A stretch of 64,000 nucleotides of DNA, taken from assembly GCA_938011325.1 (NCBI GenBank), contig CALLUD010000021.1:28927-92926 (forward strand), read 5' to 3'. Below the pieces are notes generated by a model. It saw only the letters and a program-made list of their open reading frames with translations. It had not been told where the DNA came from and searched no databases. This DNA is from an uncultured Spartobacteria bacterium (GTDB lineage Bacteria; Verrucomicrobiota; Verrucomicrobiia; Chthoniobacterales; JAATET01). Each line of letters opens with the position of its first letter. Positions within the stretch are counted from its first letter, which is position 1. Positions 43,265 to 52,135 of this stretch are shown here, one piece after another. Both the position numbers and the translations under genes were made by a program.

Positions 43265-44031
43265 AACGAATCGTCGTAAAGCTCGGCACAGGCATTCTTG
43301 CCCGCCCCGGGGGTCGCACCCTCGATACCGCGCAGTTTCGCCGGCTCTGCGATGAATTCGCCGCGCTGGTGAAGGCCGGCCACTCCGTGATTGTCGTGAG
43401 CAGCGGCGCCGTGACCGCCGGCGTCGGCGCGCTCGGCCTCAAGGACCGACCGACCGACCTCCACGGCAAGCAGGCGTGCGCCTCGATCGGGCAGCCGTTG
43501 CTCGTGCGGCAGTTCGACCGCAACCTCACGCGGCATGGCCTCCACACCGCGCAACTTCTCCTCACCCACGACGACATCGACAGCAAGCGCCGCCGCGCCA
43601 ACGCGAAAAACACGCTCGAGCGCCTGCTCTCGGTCGGCAAGGTCGTGCCGATCATCAACGAAAACGACTCGGTGGCCGTCGAAGAGCTGAACTTCGGCGA
43701 CAACGACCGGCTCTCCGCCGAGGTCGCGCTGCTCGCACGGGCCGATTTGCTTGTCATTCTCACGAGCGCCGATGGATTGCTCGACGGCAAGGGCAGGCGC
43801 CTGAAATCCGTGCGCTCGATCGACTCGGCCTTCAAACTCGTGCAACCCGAGAAGGGGGAAAACTCCACCGGCGGCATGGGTGCGAAGCTCACTGCGGTCA
43901 AGATCGCCGTCACCGGCGGCATCGAAACCGTCATCGCCAATGGCCGCAAACCCGGCCGTGTGCTCGGCGCGCTCAAGCGAAAGGATGTCGGAACCCTGTT
44001 TCCTGCGAAACGCTCGAAAAAGGCTTCATGA
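43261..44031 (+). CDS. proB: Glutamate 5-kinase, short form without PUA domain
   Basis: The 256-residue amino acid kinase catalyses the first step of proline synthesis. VVKLGTGILA, VIVVSSGAVTAGV, INENDSVAVEELNFGDND and the C-terminal STGGMGAKL region are the family motifs. The RNA-binding-like PUA domain of longer homologues is missing, as in other short ProB proteins. It overlaps holB and the next gene by ATGA. Confidence 0.94.
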   Translation: MKRIVVKLGTGILARPGGRTLDTAQFRRLCDEFAALVKAGHSVIVVSSGAVTAGVGALGLKDRPTDLHGKQACASIGQPLLVRQFDRNLTRHGLHTAQLLLTHDDIDSKRRRANAKNTLERLLSVGKVVPIINENDSVAVEELNFGDNDRLSAEVALLARADLLVILTSADGLLDGKGRRLKSVRSIDSAFKLVQPEKGENSTGGMGAKLTAVKIAVTGGIETVIANGRKPGRVLGALKRKDVGTLFPAKRSKKAS

Positions 44032-44912
44032 AATCGCCACGCTTCTCTCCCACCCGCGTCTCCGCACTCGCGTTGAACACGCTCACCGAGTTGTCGCGTC
44101 TCAAGATCTTCTACTTTCTCCTCATCTTCGCGCTGCTGGTGATCGGCAACTCGTTCTTCATGGCGCAGCTCGAGTTCGAGGAGGAGTTCCAGATGCTCAA
44201 GGACATCTCGCTTGGCGCGATGTCGATCTTCACCTCGCTCATCGCGATCCTCGCCACCGCGACGTTGATTCCAAAGGACCTCGAGGACCGCACGATCTAC
44301 ACGATCCTTTCCAAGCCCGTGCCGCGCTACGAATACATCGCCGGCAAGCTCTTCGGCGTCCTGCTCCTGCTCGGCATCTCGACAATCATCATGTCGGCGT
44401 TGTTCCTCCTCGTGCTCTGGCTGCGTGAGACGACCGTGCTGAGCGGCGTCACCGCGCAGATGGGCACCGACCCCGACGCAAAGGATGCCGCCGAGCGTTA
44501 CATCGCCGAGATCAAGGCGACCACGTTCAACTGGAACCTGCTGCCGGGCATCGTGGTCATTTTCCTCAAGGCCGGGTTGCTCGCGTCGCTCACGCTCTTC
44601 ATCAGCTCGTTCGCCAGCTCGGGCATCTTCGCGATGCTCATTTCCATTGCGATCTACTTCATCGGCCACCTGCAGGCCGTCGCGCGCGAATACTGGCTCG
44701 GCGACTCGGCCATGCAGTGGTGGGCCAAGCCAATCCTCGCGCTCGTGGCGCTGCTCTTCCCGGACCTGCAGACCTTCAATCTCGTCGACGAAATTGTCGC
44801 CGGCACCGCGGTGCCGCTCGGGATGTTCCTGCAAACCGCCGCGCTTGGGGTGGGCTACATCATCGTCTACCAGCTGCTGGCGACGTTCATGTTTTCCACT
44901 CGCGAGCTATGA
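44028..44912 (+). CDS. ABC-2 type membrane protein (orphan permease)
   Basis: The 294-residue protein has about six hydrophobic segments and the cytosolic segment PKDLEDRTIYTILSKPVPRYEYI, typical of ABC-2 exporter permeases. No ATPase gene is nearby, so its partner must be encoded elsewhere. The N-terminus is cytosolic. It overlaps proB and the next gene by four bases, so it belongs to the operon despite its unrelated function. Confidence 0.8.
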   Translation: MKSPRFSPTRVSALALNTLTELSRLKIFYFLLIFALLVIGNSFFMAQLEFEEEFQMLKDISLGAMSIFTSLIAILATATLIPKDLEDRTIYTILSKPVPRYEYIAGKLFGVLLLLGISTIIMSALFLLVLWLRETTVLSGVTAQMGTDPDAKDAAERYIAEIKATTFNWNLLPGIVVIFLKAGLLASLTLFISSFASSGIFAMLISIAIYFIGHLQAVAREYWLGDSAMQWWAKPILALVALLFPDLQTFNLVDEIVAGTAVPLGMFLQTAALGVGYIIVYQLLATFMFSTREL

Positions 44913-45682
44913 AGCGCCGGCTGTTCATAGCCATCGGGATTCTGCTCGTGTTCGGCGCCGTGCGGCTGCCCTTCGAACGGCATCTCGACAAGCTTCAGCG
45001 TGCGGAGGGATTCCGCACCACCGCGCTCAATCTCTCGTTGCGCGAGCAGATCGGGCAGATGGGCTTCGTCGCGGCGCTCAGCGGATTCCGCTCGCTCGTG
45101 GCGGCGTATTTGTGGATCGAAGCCAACAGCGCGTGGGAAAGGACCGAGTGGGGCCGCATGGCGGGGCTGTTCAAGACGGTCACCACGCTTGCGCCAAAAT
45201 CCATCCTCTACTGGGACATGTCGGGCTGGCACATGGGCTGGAACGCGTCGGTCGCCGCGCGCGAGGACGGGACCCAGCCCAGCGAATTCCTTCGCAAACG
45301 CGCCGAGCGCCAATACTGGGACCTCGGGCGGTCCATCTTCGAAGACGGCGTGCGCAACAATCCCGACAGCGCGCGACTCCTCCAGAGCCTCGGCGACCTT
45401 TATCGACTGAAATACGAGGACCACTGCAAGGCGGCCGAGGTCTACGCCGAAGCCGCGTCGAAGCCCGACGCCCGCCCCTACCTGAAGCGCCTCGCCGCCT
45501 ACGAACTCGCCAAGTGCCCCGGAAAGGAAAAGGAGGCCTATGCGGAACTCATGCGTCTTTACAATCTCGGCGAGTCCGAGCGCACCCCCTCTCTCATCCG
45601 CGACATCAAGGAACTCGAAGAGAAACTTGGAATTCCTGCGGACCAGCGGATAAAAGAAACAAACGGCCAGCCACACTCTTAA
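44909..45682 (+). CDS. Hypothetical membrane-anchored protein
   Basis: The 257-residue protein has an N-terminal membrane anchor (LFIAIGILLVFGAVRLPF). A helical domain follows with the segments AAYLWIEANSAWER and ILYWDMSGWHMGWN and a C-terminal tetratricopeptide-like part (LQSLGDLYRLKYED, YAEAASKPDARPY). It is probably exposed to the periplasm. No family name is recognised. It sits directly after the ABC-2 permease, so it may assist that transporter. Confidence 0.75.
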   Translation: MKRRLFIAIGILLVFGAVRLPFERHLDKLQRAEGFRTTALNLSLREQIGQMGFVAALSGFRSLVAAYLWIEANSAWERTEWGRMAGLFKTVTTLAPKSILYWDMSGWHMGWNASVAAREDGTQPSEFLRKRAERQYWDLGRSIFEDGVRNNPDSARLLQSLGDLYRLKYEDHCKAAEVYAEAASKPDARPYLKRLAAYELAKCPGKEKEAYAELMRLYNLGESERTPSLIRDIKELEEKLGIPADQRIKETNGQPHS

Positions 45683-46404
45683 TGCGCTTTGCAATTTTCG
45701 GCGACATTCACGCCAATCTACAGGCCCTGCAGGCGGTGTTGTCCGATGCGCGCACGCAGCTTTGCACCCACTATGTCTGCATGGGCGACATCGTCGGCTA
45801 CAACGCCAACCCGAAGGAATGCCTCGCTATCGTCCGGGAGCTCGACTGCCCGACCGTAAAGGGGAATCACGACGAACAGGCGTCGATGATCGCCGAACGC
45901 GAGAGTTTCAACCCGCTCGCCGAGGAGGCGATCCAGTGGACCCGCGAGCAGCTCAATGCCGACGAGAAGGCATGGCTGCGCGAGTTGCGGCTGCAGCGCC
46001 AGGTGCGTGATTTCACGATCGTCCACGCCACGCTCGATACCCCGCACAAGTGGGGCTACATCTTCAACCAGCTCGAAGCCGCCGCGAGCTTCAGCTACCA
46101 GCACACAGCCGTGTGCTTCATCGGCCACACGCACGCGCCGAAGGCCTACATCCGCGACGGCAGCGTGCGCAGCGTGCCGCTCGACATTCTGCACCTGCAA
46201 CAGGGCAAGAAATACCTGATCAATGTCGGCAGCGTCGGCCAGCCCCGCGACGGCGACTGGCGCTCGGCCTATTGCGTCTACGACACGAACTCGCAGGAAG
46301 TGGAGCTGCGCCGGATCGAATACGACCTCGCCGGTGCGCAGAAGGCGATTTATGACGCCGGCCTGCCCGCGAAACTCGCCGAGCGACTCGCCATCGGCCG
46401 CTGA
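45682..46404 (+). CDS. Calcineurin-like metallophosphoesterase
   Basis: The 240-residue protein has the di-metal phosphoesterase motifs FGDIHAN, GDIVGYN, GNHD and GHTHAPK in order. It resembles YfcE/DIHAN-type phosphodiesterases. The substrate cannot be predicted. Its ATG sits one base before the preceding stop ends, continuing the operon. Confidence 0.88.
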   Translation: MRFAIFGDIHANLQALQAVLSDARTQLCTHYVCMGDIVGYNANPKECLAIVRELDCPTVKGNHDEQASMIAERESFNPLAEEAIQWTREQLNADEKAWLRELRLQRQVRDFTIVHATLDTPHKWGYIFNQLEAAASFSYQHTAVCFIGHTHAPKAYIRDGSVRSVPLDILHLQQGKKYLINVGSVGQPRDGDWRSAYCVYDTNSQEVELRRIEYDLAGAQKAIYDAGLPAKLAERLAIGR

Positions 46405-46424
46405 GAGGCGGGGCGAATGTTGAA

Positions 46425-47450
46425 ATGTCGAAAGCCGAAAGTCAGCAGGGCGGCTCCCGGCCGCATCCCTCGACGCTCGACTCCCATCCTTCGACACTCC
46501 TCTTCATCAAACCCGGCTCGCTCGGCGATGTCGTCCACGCTCTACCTGTCGCCGCTGCGCTCCACGACGCGTGGCCCGACACGAGCCTCACATGGGTGGT
46601 CGATCCGCGCTGGGCACCGATCCTGAGCAACAATCCCGCCGTCGATCGACGGCTTCTGTTTCCCCGCGAGCAGTTTCGCGGAATCCCCGGCGCCATGCGC
46701 GCAGGCAAATGGTTCTCGGAACTCCGCAGCTTGAAACCGGATCTCGCAATCGACCTCCAGGGCCTGTTCCGCAGCGCGATGATCGCCACCTGCGCGCGGG
46801 CAAAGCGAAAGATCGGACTCTCCGACGCCCGCGAAGGCGCGATTCGTTTCTACGACTCGGCCGCCGAGGTCTTCCCTACGCAACACGCCGTCGACCGCTA
46901 CCTCTCCATCCTGCCACTGCTGGGCATCTCCATCCCCGCGCGACCCGCCTTTCCCCTGCCCGCCGGCGATGCCATCGACACGCCATTGCCCGACGCATTC
47001 ATCCTGCTCCACCCCTACGCACGCGGCGCAGGAAAATCGCTGGACGCCGATCAGATCCGGCAACTGTGTGAAATGCTCGCGCCGCACCCGGTCGTCCTCG
47101 CGGGCGTCGGCCAGTCACCTGAGGCGTTGCCATCCAGCGTCGTCGACCTCACCGGACGCACGACGCTGCTTCAATTGATTCACCTGCTCCGACAGGCCAG
47201 AACGGTCATCAGCGTCGACAGCGGCCCCATGCACCTCGCTGCCGCGGTCGGCGCACGCCTTCTCTCGATCCACACCTGGAGCGACCCGCGAAAGGTGGGT
47301 CCCTACTTTGAAGCAGCCTCGATCTGGCAGGGCGGCGAAATCCGCCCGCAGACTCTCGCAGCCACCGCCCCGCTTCTCCCCGAGCGTCCGCTCACCACAA
47401 AGGACCTCGAAGCCATCGCCGCATGGGCGACGGCCCAGCCCGGCTCCTAA
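46425..47450 (+). CDS. Glycosyltransferase family 9 (heptosyltransferase-like)
   Basis: The 341-residue protein has the GT9 pattern. IKPGSLGDVVHALPV is the N-terminal nucleotide-sugar fold, and SVDSGPMHLAAAVGA is the conserved sugar-nucleotide binding loop. GT9 enzymes add heptose or other sugars to the lipopolysaccharide inner core. It is the last gene of the operon that starts with tmk. The N-terminus carries about 25 extra residues before the conserved core. Confidence 0.9.
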   Translation: MSKAESQQGGSRPHPSTLDSHPSTLLFIKPGSLGDVVHALPVAAALHDAWPDTSLTWVVDPRWAPILSNNPAVDRRLLFPREQFRGIPGAMRAGKWFSELRSLKPDLAIDLQGLFRSAMIATCARAKRKIGLSDAREGAIRFYDSAAEVFPTQHAVDRYLSILPLLGISIPARPAFPLPAGDAIDTPLPDAFILLHPYARGAGKSLDADQIRQLCEMLAPHPVVLAGVGQSPEALPSSVVDLTGRTTLLQLIHLLRQARTVISVDSGPMHLAAAVGARLLSIHTWSDPRKVGPYFEAASIWQGGEIRPQTLAATAPLLPERPLTTKDLEAIAAWATAQPGS

Positions 47451-47456
47451 CCTGGT

Positions 47457-48728
47457 CTACTTGCCCCCGGCATAAACGCGCGCGACCTCGTCGGCGATCG
47501 TTTTGATGCCGGCTTCAACGACTTCATCCTCCATCGCGAAGCTCACGCGGATGCACCGGGATGCGTGCTCCTCGGCCTCGCGACTTCCGATCGCGAAATA
47601 GTGCCCAGGCACCACGAGCACGTTGCGTTTTTTCAACCGCTCGTAGAGTTGCGCCGCGGAGATCGGCATCCCGCGAAACCACAGCCAGAGAAACAATGCC
47701 CCCTCGCTCTCGTGCACGTGATAGTCGAGCGAGTCGTCGAAATACTGCGCGATCCACCGCCGGGCGTTCGCGGCCTTTCGCTGGTAAAAGGGGCGGATCT
47801 TCTCCGCCACGAGCGTGCGAATTTCACCGGATTCCAGCAACGGCGCGACGATGGCCTGGCCGATCGTGCCGTTCGCGAGGCCCACGATCGCGTTCATCGA
47901 CGCGATCGAGCGGATCACGTCGGGATGGGCGACGATGATGCCCGTGCGCGTGCCGGGCAGGCCCAGTTTCGAGAGACTCAGCGTAAGGATGATGTTTTCG
48001 TTCCAGATCGGGCGGATGTCGCGGAAGAGAATGCCGGGAAACGGCGCTCCGTAGGCGTTGTCGATCAGCAGCGGAATGCGGGCGTCGCGCGCGAGCCGGT
48101 CGAGGTGCGCGATCTCCTCGTCGGTGAGGACGTTGCCGGAGGGATTCGTCGGACGGGAAACGCAAATCGCCCCGATATCCTCAAGATCAAGGTCCTCGAA
48201 ATCGACGCGATATTTGAAGGTATGGGGCACCGTGTGTTCGATGCCCGGCATGCGACCGGAGAAGAAATCCGGCGCGAGTCCCTGATTCGCGTAGCCAATG
48301 TATTCAGGCACAACCGGCAGCAGCACGCGCTTGCGACGCCCGCTGGAGAACTTGCCCGCGAGAAGATTGAAGAGGTAAAAAAACGCCGCCTGGCCGCCAC
48401 ATGTGATCGCGATGTGTTCGGCACCGACATTCCAGCCGTATTCGCGTTGCAACAGGTTCGCCAGCGCGAGCGCGAAGCGGGCGTTCCCCTTCGGCGGATC
48501 GTAAACGGCCATCATCCGGTCGAAGCGATCGCCGTCCTCGAGAAGCTCCTGCATTCGCCGCCGCCAGCAGGCGAGCACATCGGGAATCAACGCCGGATTT
48601 CCGCCACCGAGCATGCGCATCGAGCCGCCGCCTTCCGCGAGCGCATGGCCCAGATCGTCCATGAGGGCTTCGATTCCGCTCCCGCCCGTCAGGCGCTCCG
48701 CAAACAACGACTTTTCGAACACAACCAC
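47457..48728 (-). CDS. avtA: Valine--pyruvate aminotransferase
   Basis: The 423-residue fold-type I PLP enzyme matches AvtA. MRMLGGGNPALIPDV lies near the N-terminus, SRPTNPSGNVLTDEE and LIDNAYGAPFPGI form the cofactor contacts, and LSLSKLGLPGTRTGI carries the Schiff-base Lys. It moves the amino group between valine or alanine and pyruvate or 2-oxoisovalerate. The gene ends 6 bp from the convergent GT9 gene. Confidence 0.92.
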   Translation of the reverse strand: MVVFEKSLFAERLTGGSGIEALMDDLGHALAEGGGSMRMLGGGNPALIPDVLACWRRRMQELLEDGDRFDRMMAVYDPPKGNARFALALANLLQREYGWNVGAEHIAITCGGQAAFFYLFNLLAGKFSSGRRKRVLLPVVPEYIGYANQGLAPDFFSGRMPGIEHTVPHTFKYRVDFEDLDLEDIGAICVSRPTNPSGNVLTDEEIAHLDRLARDARIPLLIDNAYGAPFPGILFRDIRPIWNENIILTLSLSKLGLPGTRTGIIVAHPDVIRSIASMNAIVGLANGTIGQAIVAPLLESGEIRTLVAEKIRPFYQRKAANARRWIAQYFDDSLDYHVHESEGALFLWLWFRGMPISAAQLYERLKKRNVLVVPGHYFAIGSREAEEHASRCIRVSFAMEDEVVEAGIKTIADEVARVYAGGK

Positions 48729-48812
48729 GAACTAAACATTTCCCGACGGGTTTTTCAGGGAGAAATCCGAATTTTGCCCAACCGGATCCCATCATGCGCC
48801 CGATCAAGGAAT

Positions 48813-49103
48813 ATGGACCGCCCCACCCAACCGGGAGGAACGCCGACGGAATGGAACGATCTGCCGACGCTCATCGATCACATCCGGCATCTCGTGCAAC
48901 ACGGCGACGACCCGACTCCGCTCCTTCCCGCGCTTGGAGCACTCGCCGGAAAAGCGGGCCCGGAACTGCGGCGGATCTCGGATGACTTCGGGGCGCGGGT
49001 GGGTCGCTACCTTCAAGCCTGCGTGACAGGCGCGCCGGAGGTCGAAGACCGCAAACACGACGTCGAATCGTTTCGGGATCATCGTTTCGTGCAAGCCGCC
49101 TGA
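48813..49103 (+). CDS. Small hypothetical protein
   Basis: The 96-residue protein (MDRPTQPGGTPTEWNDLPTL) starts after a good AAGGA ribosome binding site. It is mostly helical and ends with an acidic-basic stretch. LIDHIRHLVQHGDDPTPLL resembles the hemerythrin-like (Ric/YtfE) or DUF542 C-terminal helices, but this is weak. It ends 5 bp before the methyltransferase gene, so they may be co-transcribed. No function can be assigned. Confidence 0.6.
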   Translation: MDRPTQPGGTPTEWNDLPTLIDHIRHLVQHGDDPTPLLPALGALAGKAGPELRRISDDFGARVGRYLQACVTGAPEVEDRKHDVESFRDHRFVQAA

Positions 49104-49108
49104 CCTCC

Positions 49109-49729
49109 ATGCAACGGATCCTGCCAGTGCGCGAAATGCCGCGCGCCCCATCGGGGACCGCCGGTTTTTTTCTCGAGGTGCTTCGTTCCCCCTTCGAGAC
49201 CGGCGCCCTCGCTCCCTCATCCGCAAGGCTGGCCCGCCGGGTCGTCCAGGAAGCGTGTCTCGAAGAGGCCGCGTCGATCGTGGAATTGGGTGCCGGCTCC
49301 GGCGCGCTGACGGAGTCGATTCTCCGTGCACGGCGTCCTTCCGCCCGCATGATCGCCATCGAGCGCAGTCCCCGGCTTGCAGCCCAACTGGAAATGCGCT
49401 GCCCGGAAGCCGAAGTCATCTGCGACTGCGCGACCCGCTTGGAGGAGATTCTCGAGCGCCGCGGCTATGCAAAAGTAGACCGCATCATTTCCGCGCTGCC
49501 ATGGAGCAACCTGAGCGCCTCGGTGCGCGAGCAAGTCGTGCACTCCTGTGCGGATCGCCTCGCTGCGGACGGTCGCTTCGTAACGGTCCTTTGCTTCGGG
49601 CTGCACTGGATGGAAACAGGGCGCCACGTGCGCGACCTCCTCGCTCGGAGCTTCGCGCACGTCCGTGCAAACGCCCTGCTTGCCAACTTCCCGCCCGAGG
49701 TGACCTACACCTGCAGCGGACCTCGGTGA
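49109..49729 (+). CDS. SAM-dependent methyltransferase, PmtA-like
   Basis: The 206-residue protein carries the class I motif VELGAGSGALTESIL and a later ISALPWSNL, and its N-terminal FFLEVLRSPFETGALAPSS resembles phospholipid N-methyltransferases. It may add methyl groups to phosphatidylethanolamine, which fits the psd-pssA pathway elsewhere in the window. An rRNA adenine methylase is an alternative. It lies 3 bp from the convergent GH2 gene. Confidence 0.75.
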   Translation: MQRILPVREMPRAPSGTAGFFLEVLRSPFETGALAPSSARLARRVVQEACLEEAASIVELGAGSGALTESILRARRPSARMIAIERSPRLAAQLEMRCPEAEVICDCATRLEEILERRGYAKVDRIISALPWSNLSASVREQVVHSCADRLAADGRFVTVLCFGLHWMETGRHVRDLLARSFAHVRANALLANFPPEVTYTCSGPR

Positions 49730-49732
49730 CGT

Positions 49733-52003
49733 TTATTGCGGCGTCACCTCGACGAGGCCCACGTCGATATACTGGCCACCTTCGGTCTGCTTGCAGTGCA
49801 CGGCGAGGACGTTCCTGCCGGGCACGAGCACATTGGTGACGTCGACCGGGTAGTCGATGTAATCGCCGACGTGCCCCTTGAACTCGGCAATCTTCCGGCC
49901 GTTGAGGTAGATCTCGGAATCCTCGTCGTAGTAAATGCGAAGCATCACCTTTCCGGCGGGCTTCGACTTCACGTTAAACGACCGCCGCAGCCAGATGTCG
50001 CTGCTCACCCACTCGGTGCCGATGTGCGTGTTCGGCGTGCCGTGACCGCCGAAGCCGCCCTTGCCTTCGCGCCAGGTGCTGTCGTTGAAAGCGGGAGCCT
50101 CCCAGCCCGCCAGCGGTTCCATGGTGGTGAAGCGCCAGCTCTGCGGCTCATCCTCGGAAGTCGGAACGATCGTTTCGAATTTCGCGACGTCCGGCGTGTT
50201 CAGCAGTTCCTCGGAGAGAGGCCTCAGCCACTCGGGGCTCACCTTCTCGACGCGATCGTAGGTCAACAGGCCATTAATCTCGCCTTCGACATCGGTCGTT
50301 TGCGTGTAAACGCCCGCCGCGATGCCGCGCATGCGCAGGCTGCAGAGCACGTGAATCGAGCGCGCGTAGCGTGCCTTCCATTCGTCGAGGGTCTTGGGAA
50401 GCCCGCCATAGCCCCAGTTGTCGGCCTCCGTGTTCCAGACGTGACCTTCAACCGGCCAGCCGTGACCGCCAAACTCGCCGACGACCTTGATGTAGTCGTT
50501 CAACCGGCCGTCATGGAGCGGGAAACCGGGGTCGGGATAATTGTGCCGGTCGGCAATGTCGCCGATCTCCCAGAAGTTTCCACCGCTTGCGATGTTGATG
50601 AGTCGCGTCTTGTCGTAGTTGGCGGCCATGGCGCCGACCTCCATTGTGCGGTGCTGCCCCCATGCTTCGTTGAAGGGCGTCCAGACCACGATGCACGGAT
50701 GATCCCCGAGGTGGTCGACCATCCGCTTGTATTCGATGACCCACTGCTCATGCTCAGCATCGGGCCAGTTGGCGTCCTCCGGATTCGGCTCCAGGAACGT
50801 CCAGCGCGGGCTCGGGCCTCCGCTGACCTGATCCTGCCAGATCATCATGCCCATCCGGTCGCAATGCATGTAGTAGCGGCGCGGCTCGATCTTGATGTGC
50901 TTGCGGATCATGTTGAACCCGGCCTTCTGCAAATAGACGATGTCGGAAAGCATCGCCTCGTCGGACGGCGGCGTGAGCAAACCATCCGGCCACCAGCCCT
51001 GGTCGAGCGGACCCCAGTGGAAGATCGGCTTGCCGTTGAGCGTGAAACGCAGGTTGCCATTCGCATCCCTGGCTTTGCCGACCTCGCGCAGCGCCGTGTA
51101 GGACTTCGCCGAATCGAGCACCGTCCCGTTCGCATCGACCAGACGAACAATGAGGTCGTAGACGTTCGGCGCATCCGGCGACCAGAGCTTCGCATCGGGA
51201 ATCTTCAAGGTGATGGTGCCCGTTCCGCTTGCGCGGGCGACTTCCTTGCCGTTCAGGCCTGCAAGAATTTCAACCTTCTCGCCGGGAACCGCGGGGCCTT
51301 CCAGCTTCGGCGTCACGGTGACGGTGCCCGTCTTGATGTCGCAGGCAAAGTCGAGGTCCACGAGATGGCGCGCCGGCACGTTCTCGAGCCACACGGTCTG
51401 CCAGATGCCCGAAACGCGCGTATAGAAAATGCCGCCCGGGTTGAGCCGCTGCTTGCCGTTGAGCTGGAAGCCCTCCGTCGCGTCGAACACGCGCACAATC
51501 AGCTCGTTCGAACCCGGCTTCAGCGCATCGGTGATGTCAAACGAGAACGGCGTGTTGCCACCCTTGTGCGAGCCAATCTCCTTGCCATTGACGAACACGG
51601 TCGTCTCGTAGTCGACCGCCTCGAAATGGAGGATGGTTCGCATCCCGGGCTTTCCCGCCGGCAACTCGCGCCGATACCACAGCGCCTGATCCGGCTGCAG
51701 CTCGCGGCCCACACCGGAGAGCGGCGCTTCGAGCGCGAACGGGACGAGGATTTCCCCGTCCCAGTTCTTCGGCTGCTCCGCGTCCTTCGGCGTCACGGCG
51801 TATTGCCAGAGGCCGTTTAGATTCGTCCACTCCTGGCGCTCGAGAAGCGGGCGAGGATACTCCGTCCAAACCTCCCTGGGATTGAGTTTCTCACCCCACG
51901 GGGTGAGCATTTTGCCCGCAACGGGCTTCCAATCGGCTTTCAGGGTGGGAACAACAAGGCCCCCAAAAAGGGCCACGGCACAGAGGCGTGATAACAAGCT
52001 CAT
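49733..52003 (-). CDS. Secreted glycoside hydrolase family 2 protein
   Basis: The 756-residue protein (start at the ATG beginning MSLLSRLCAVALFGG) has a signal peptide, a sugar-binding jelly-roll domain (about 40-190) and an immunoglobulin-like domain (about 190-300). The TIM-barrel domain has the acid/base Glu in FNEAWGQ near residue 446 and the nucleophile Glu in VVGEFGGHG near residue 510. A C-terminal carbohydrate-binding-like segment ends the protein. GH2 members include beta-galactosidases, beta-mannosidases and beta-glucuronidases; the substrate is not clear. A sugar transporter is encoded divergently just beyond. Confidence 0.93.
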   Translation of the reverse strand: MSLLSRLCAVALFGGLVVPTLKADWKPVAGKMLTPWGEKLNPREVWTEYPRPLLERQEWTNLNGLWQYAVTPKDAEQPKNWDGEILVPFALEAPLSGVGRELQPDQALWYRRELPAGKPGMRTILHFEAVDYETTVFVNGKEIGSHKGGNTPFSFDITDALKPGSNELIVRVFDATEGFQLNGKQRLNPGGIFYTRVSGIWQTVWLENVPARHLVDLDFACDIKTGTVTVTPKLEGPAVPGEKVEILAGLNGKEVARASGTGTITLKIPDAKLWSPDAPNVYDLIVRLVDANGTVLDSAKSYTALREVGKARDANGNLRFTLNGKPIFHWGPLDQGWWPDGLLTPPSDEAMLSDIVYLQKAGFNMIRKHIKIEPRRYYMHCDRMGMMIWQDQVSGGPSPRWTFLEPNPEDANWPDAEHEQWVIEYKRMVDHLGDHPCIVVWTPFNEAWGQHRTMEVGAMAANYDKTRLINIASGGNFWEIGDIADRHNYPDPGFPLHDGRLNDYIKVVGEFGGHGWPVEGHVWNTEADNWGYGGLPKTLDEWKARYARSIHVLCSLRMRGIAAGVYTQTTDVEGEINGLLTYDRVEKVSPEWLRPLSEELLNTPDVAKFETIVPTSEDEPQSWRFTTMEPLAGWEAPAFNDSTWREGKGGFGGHGTPNTHIGTEWVSSDIWLRRSFNVKSKPAGKVMLRIYYDEDSEIYLNGRKIAEFKGHVGDYIDYPVDVTNVLVPGRNVLAVHCKQTEGGQYIDVGLVEVTPQ

Positions 52004-52135
52004 GAATCTACGGGGATAGGGAGCGTGCATACTCAACAGATGCCTTCTTGAGGTCAACCCTTACCGGCCACGGATGCGGCATCGCGCAGGGTTTAGGCCT
52101 GTTCATTCGAGAGAGAGCCGCTACTTCTCTTCGCC

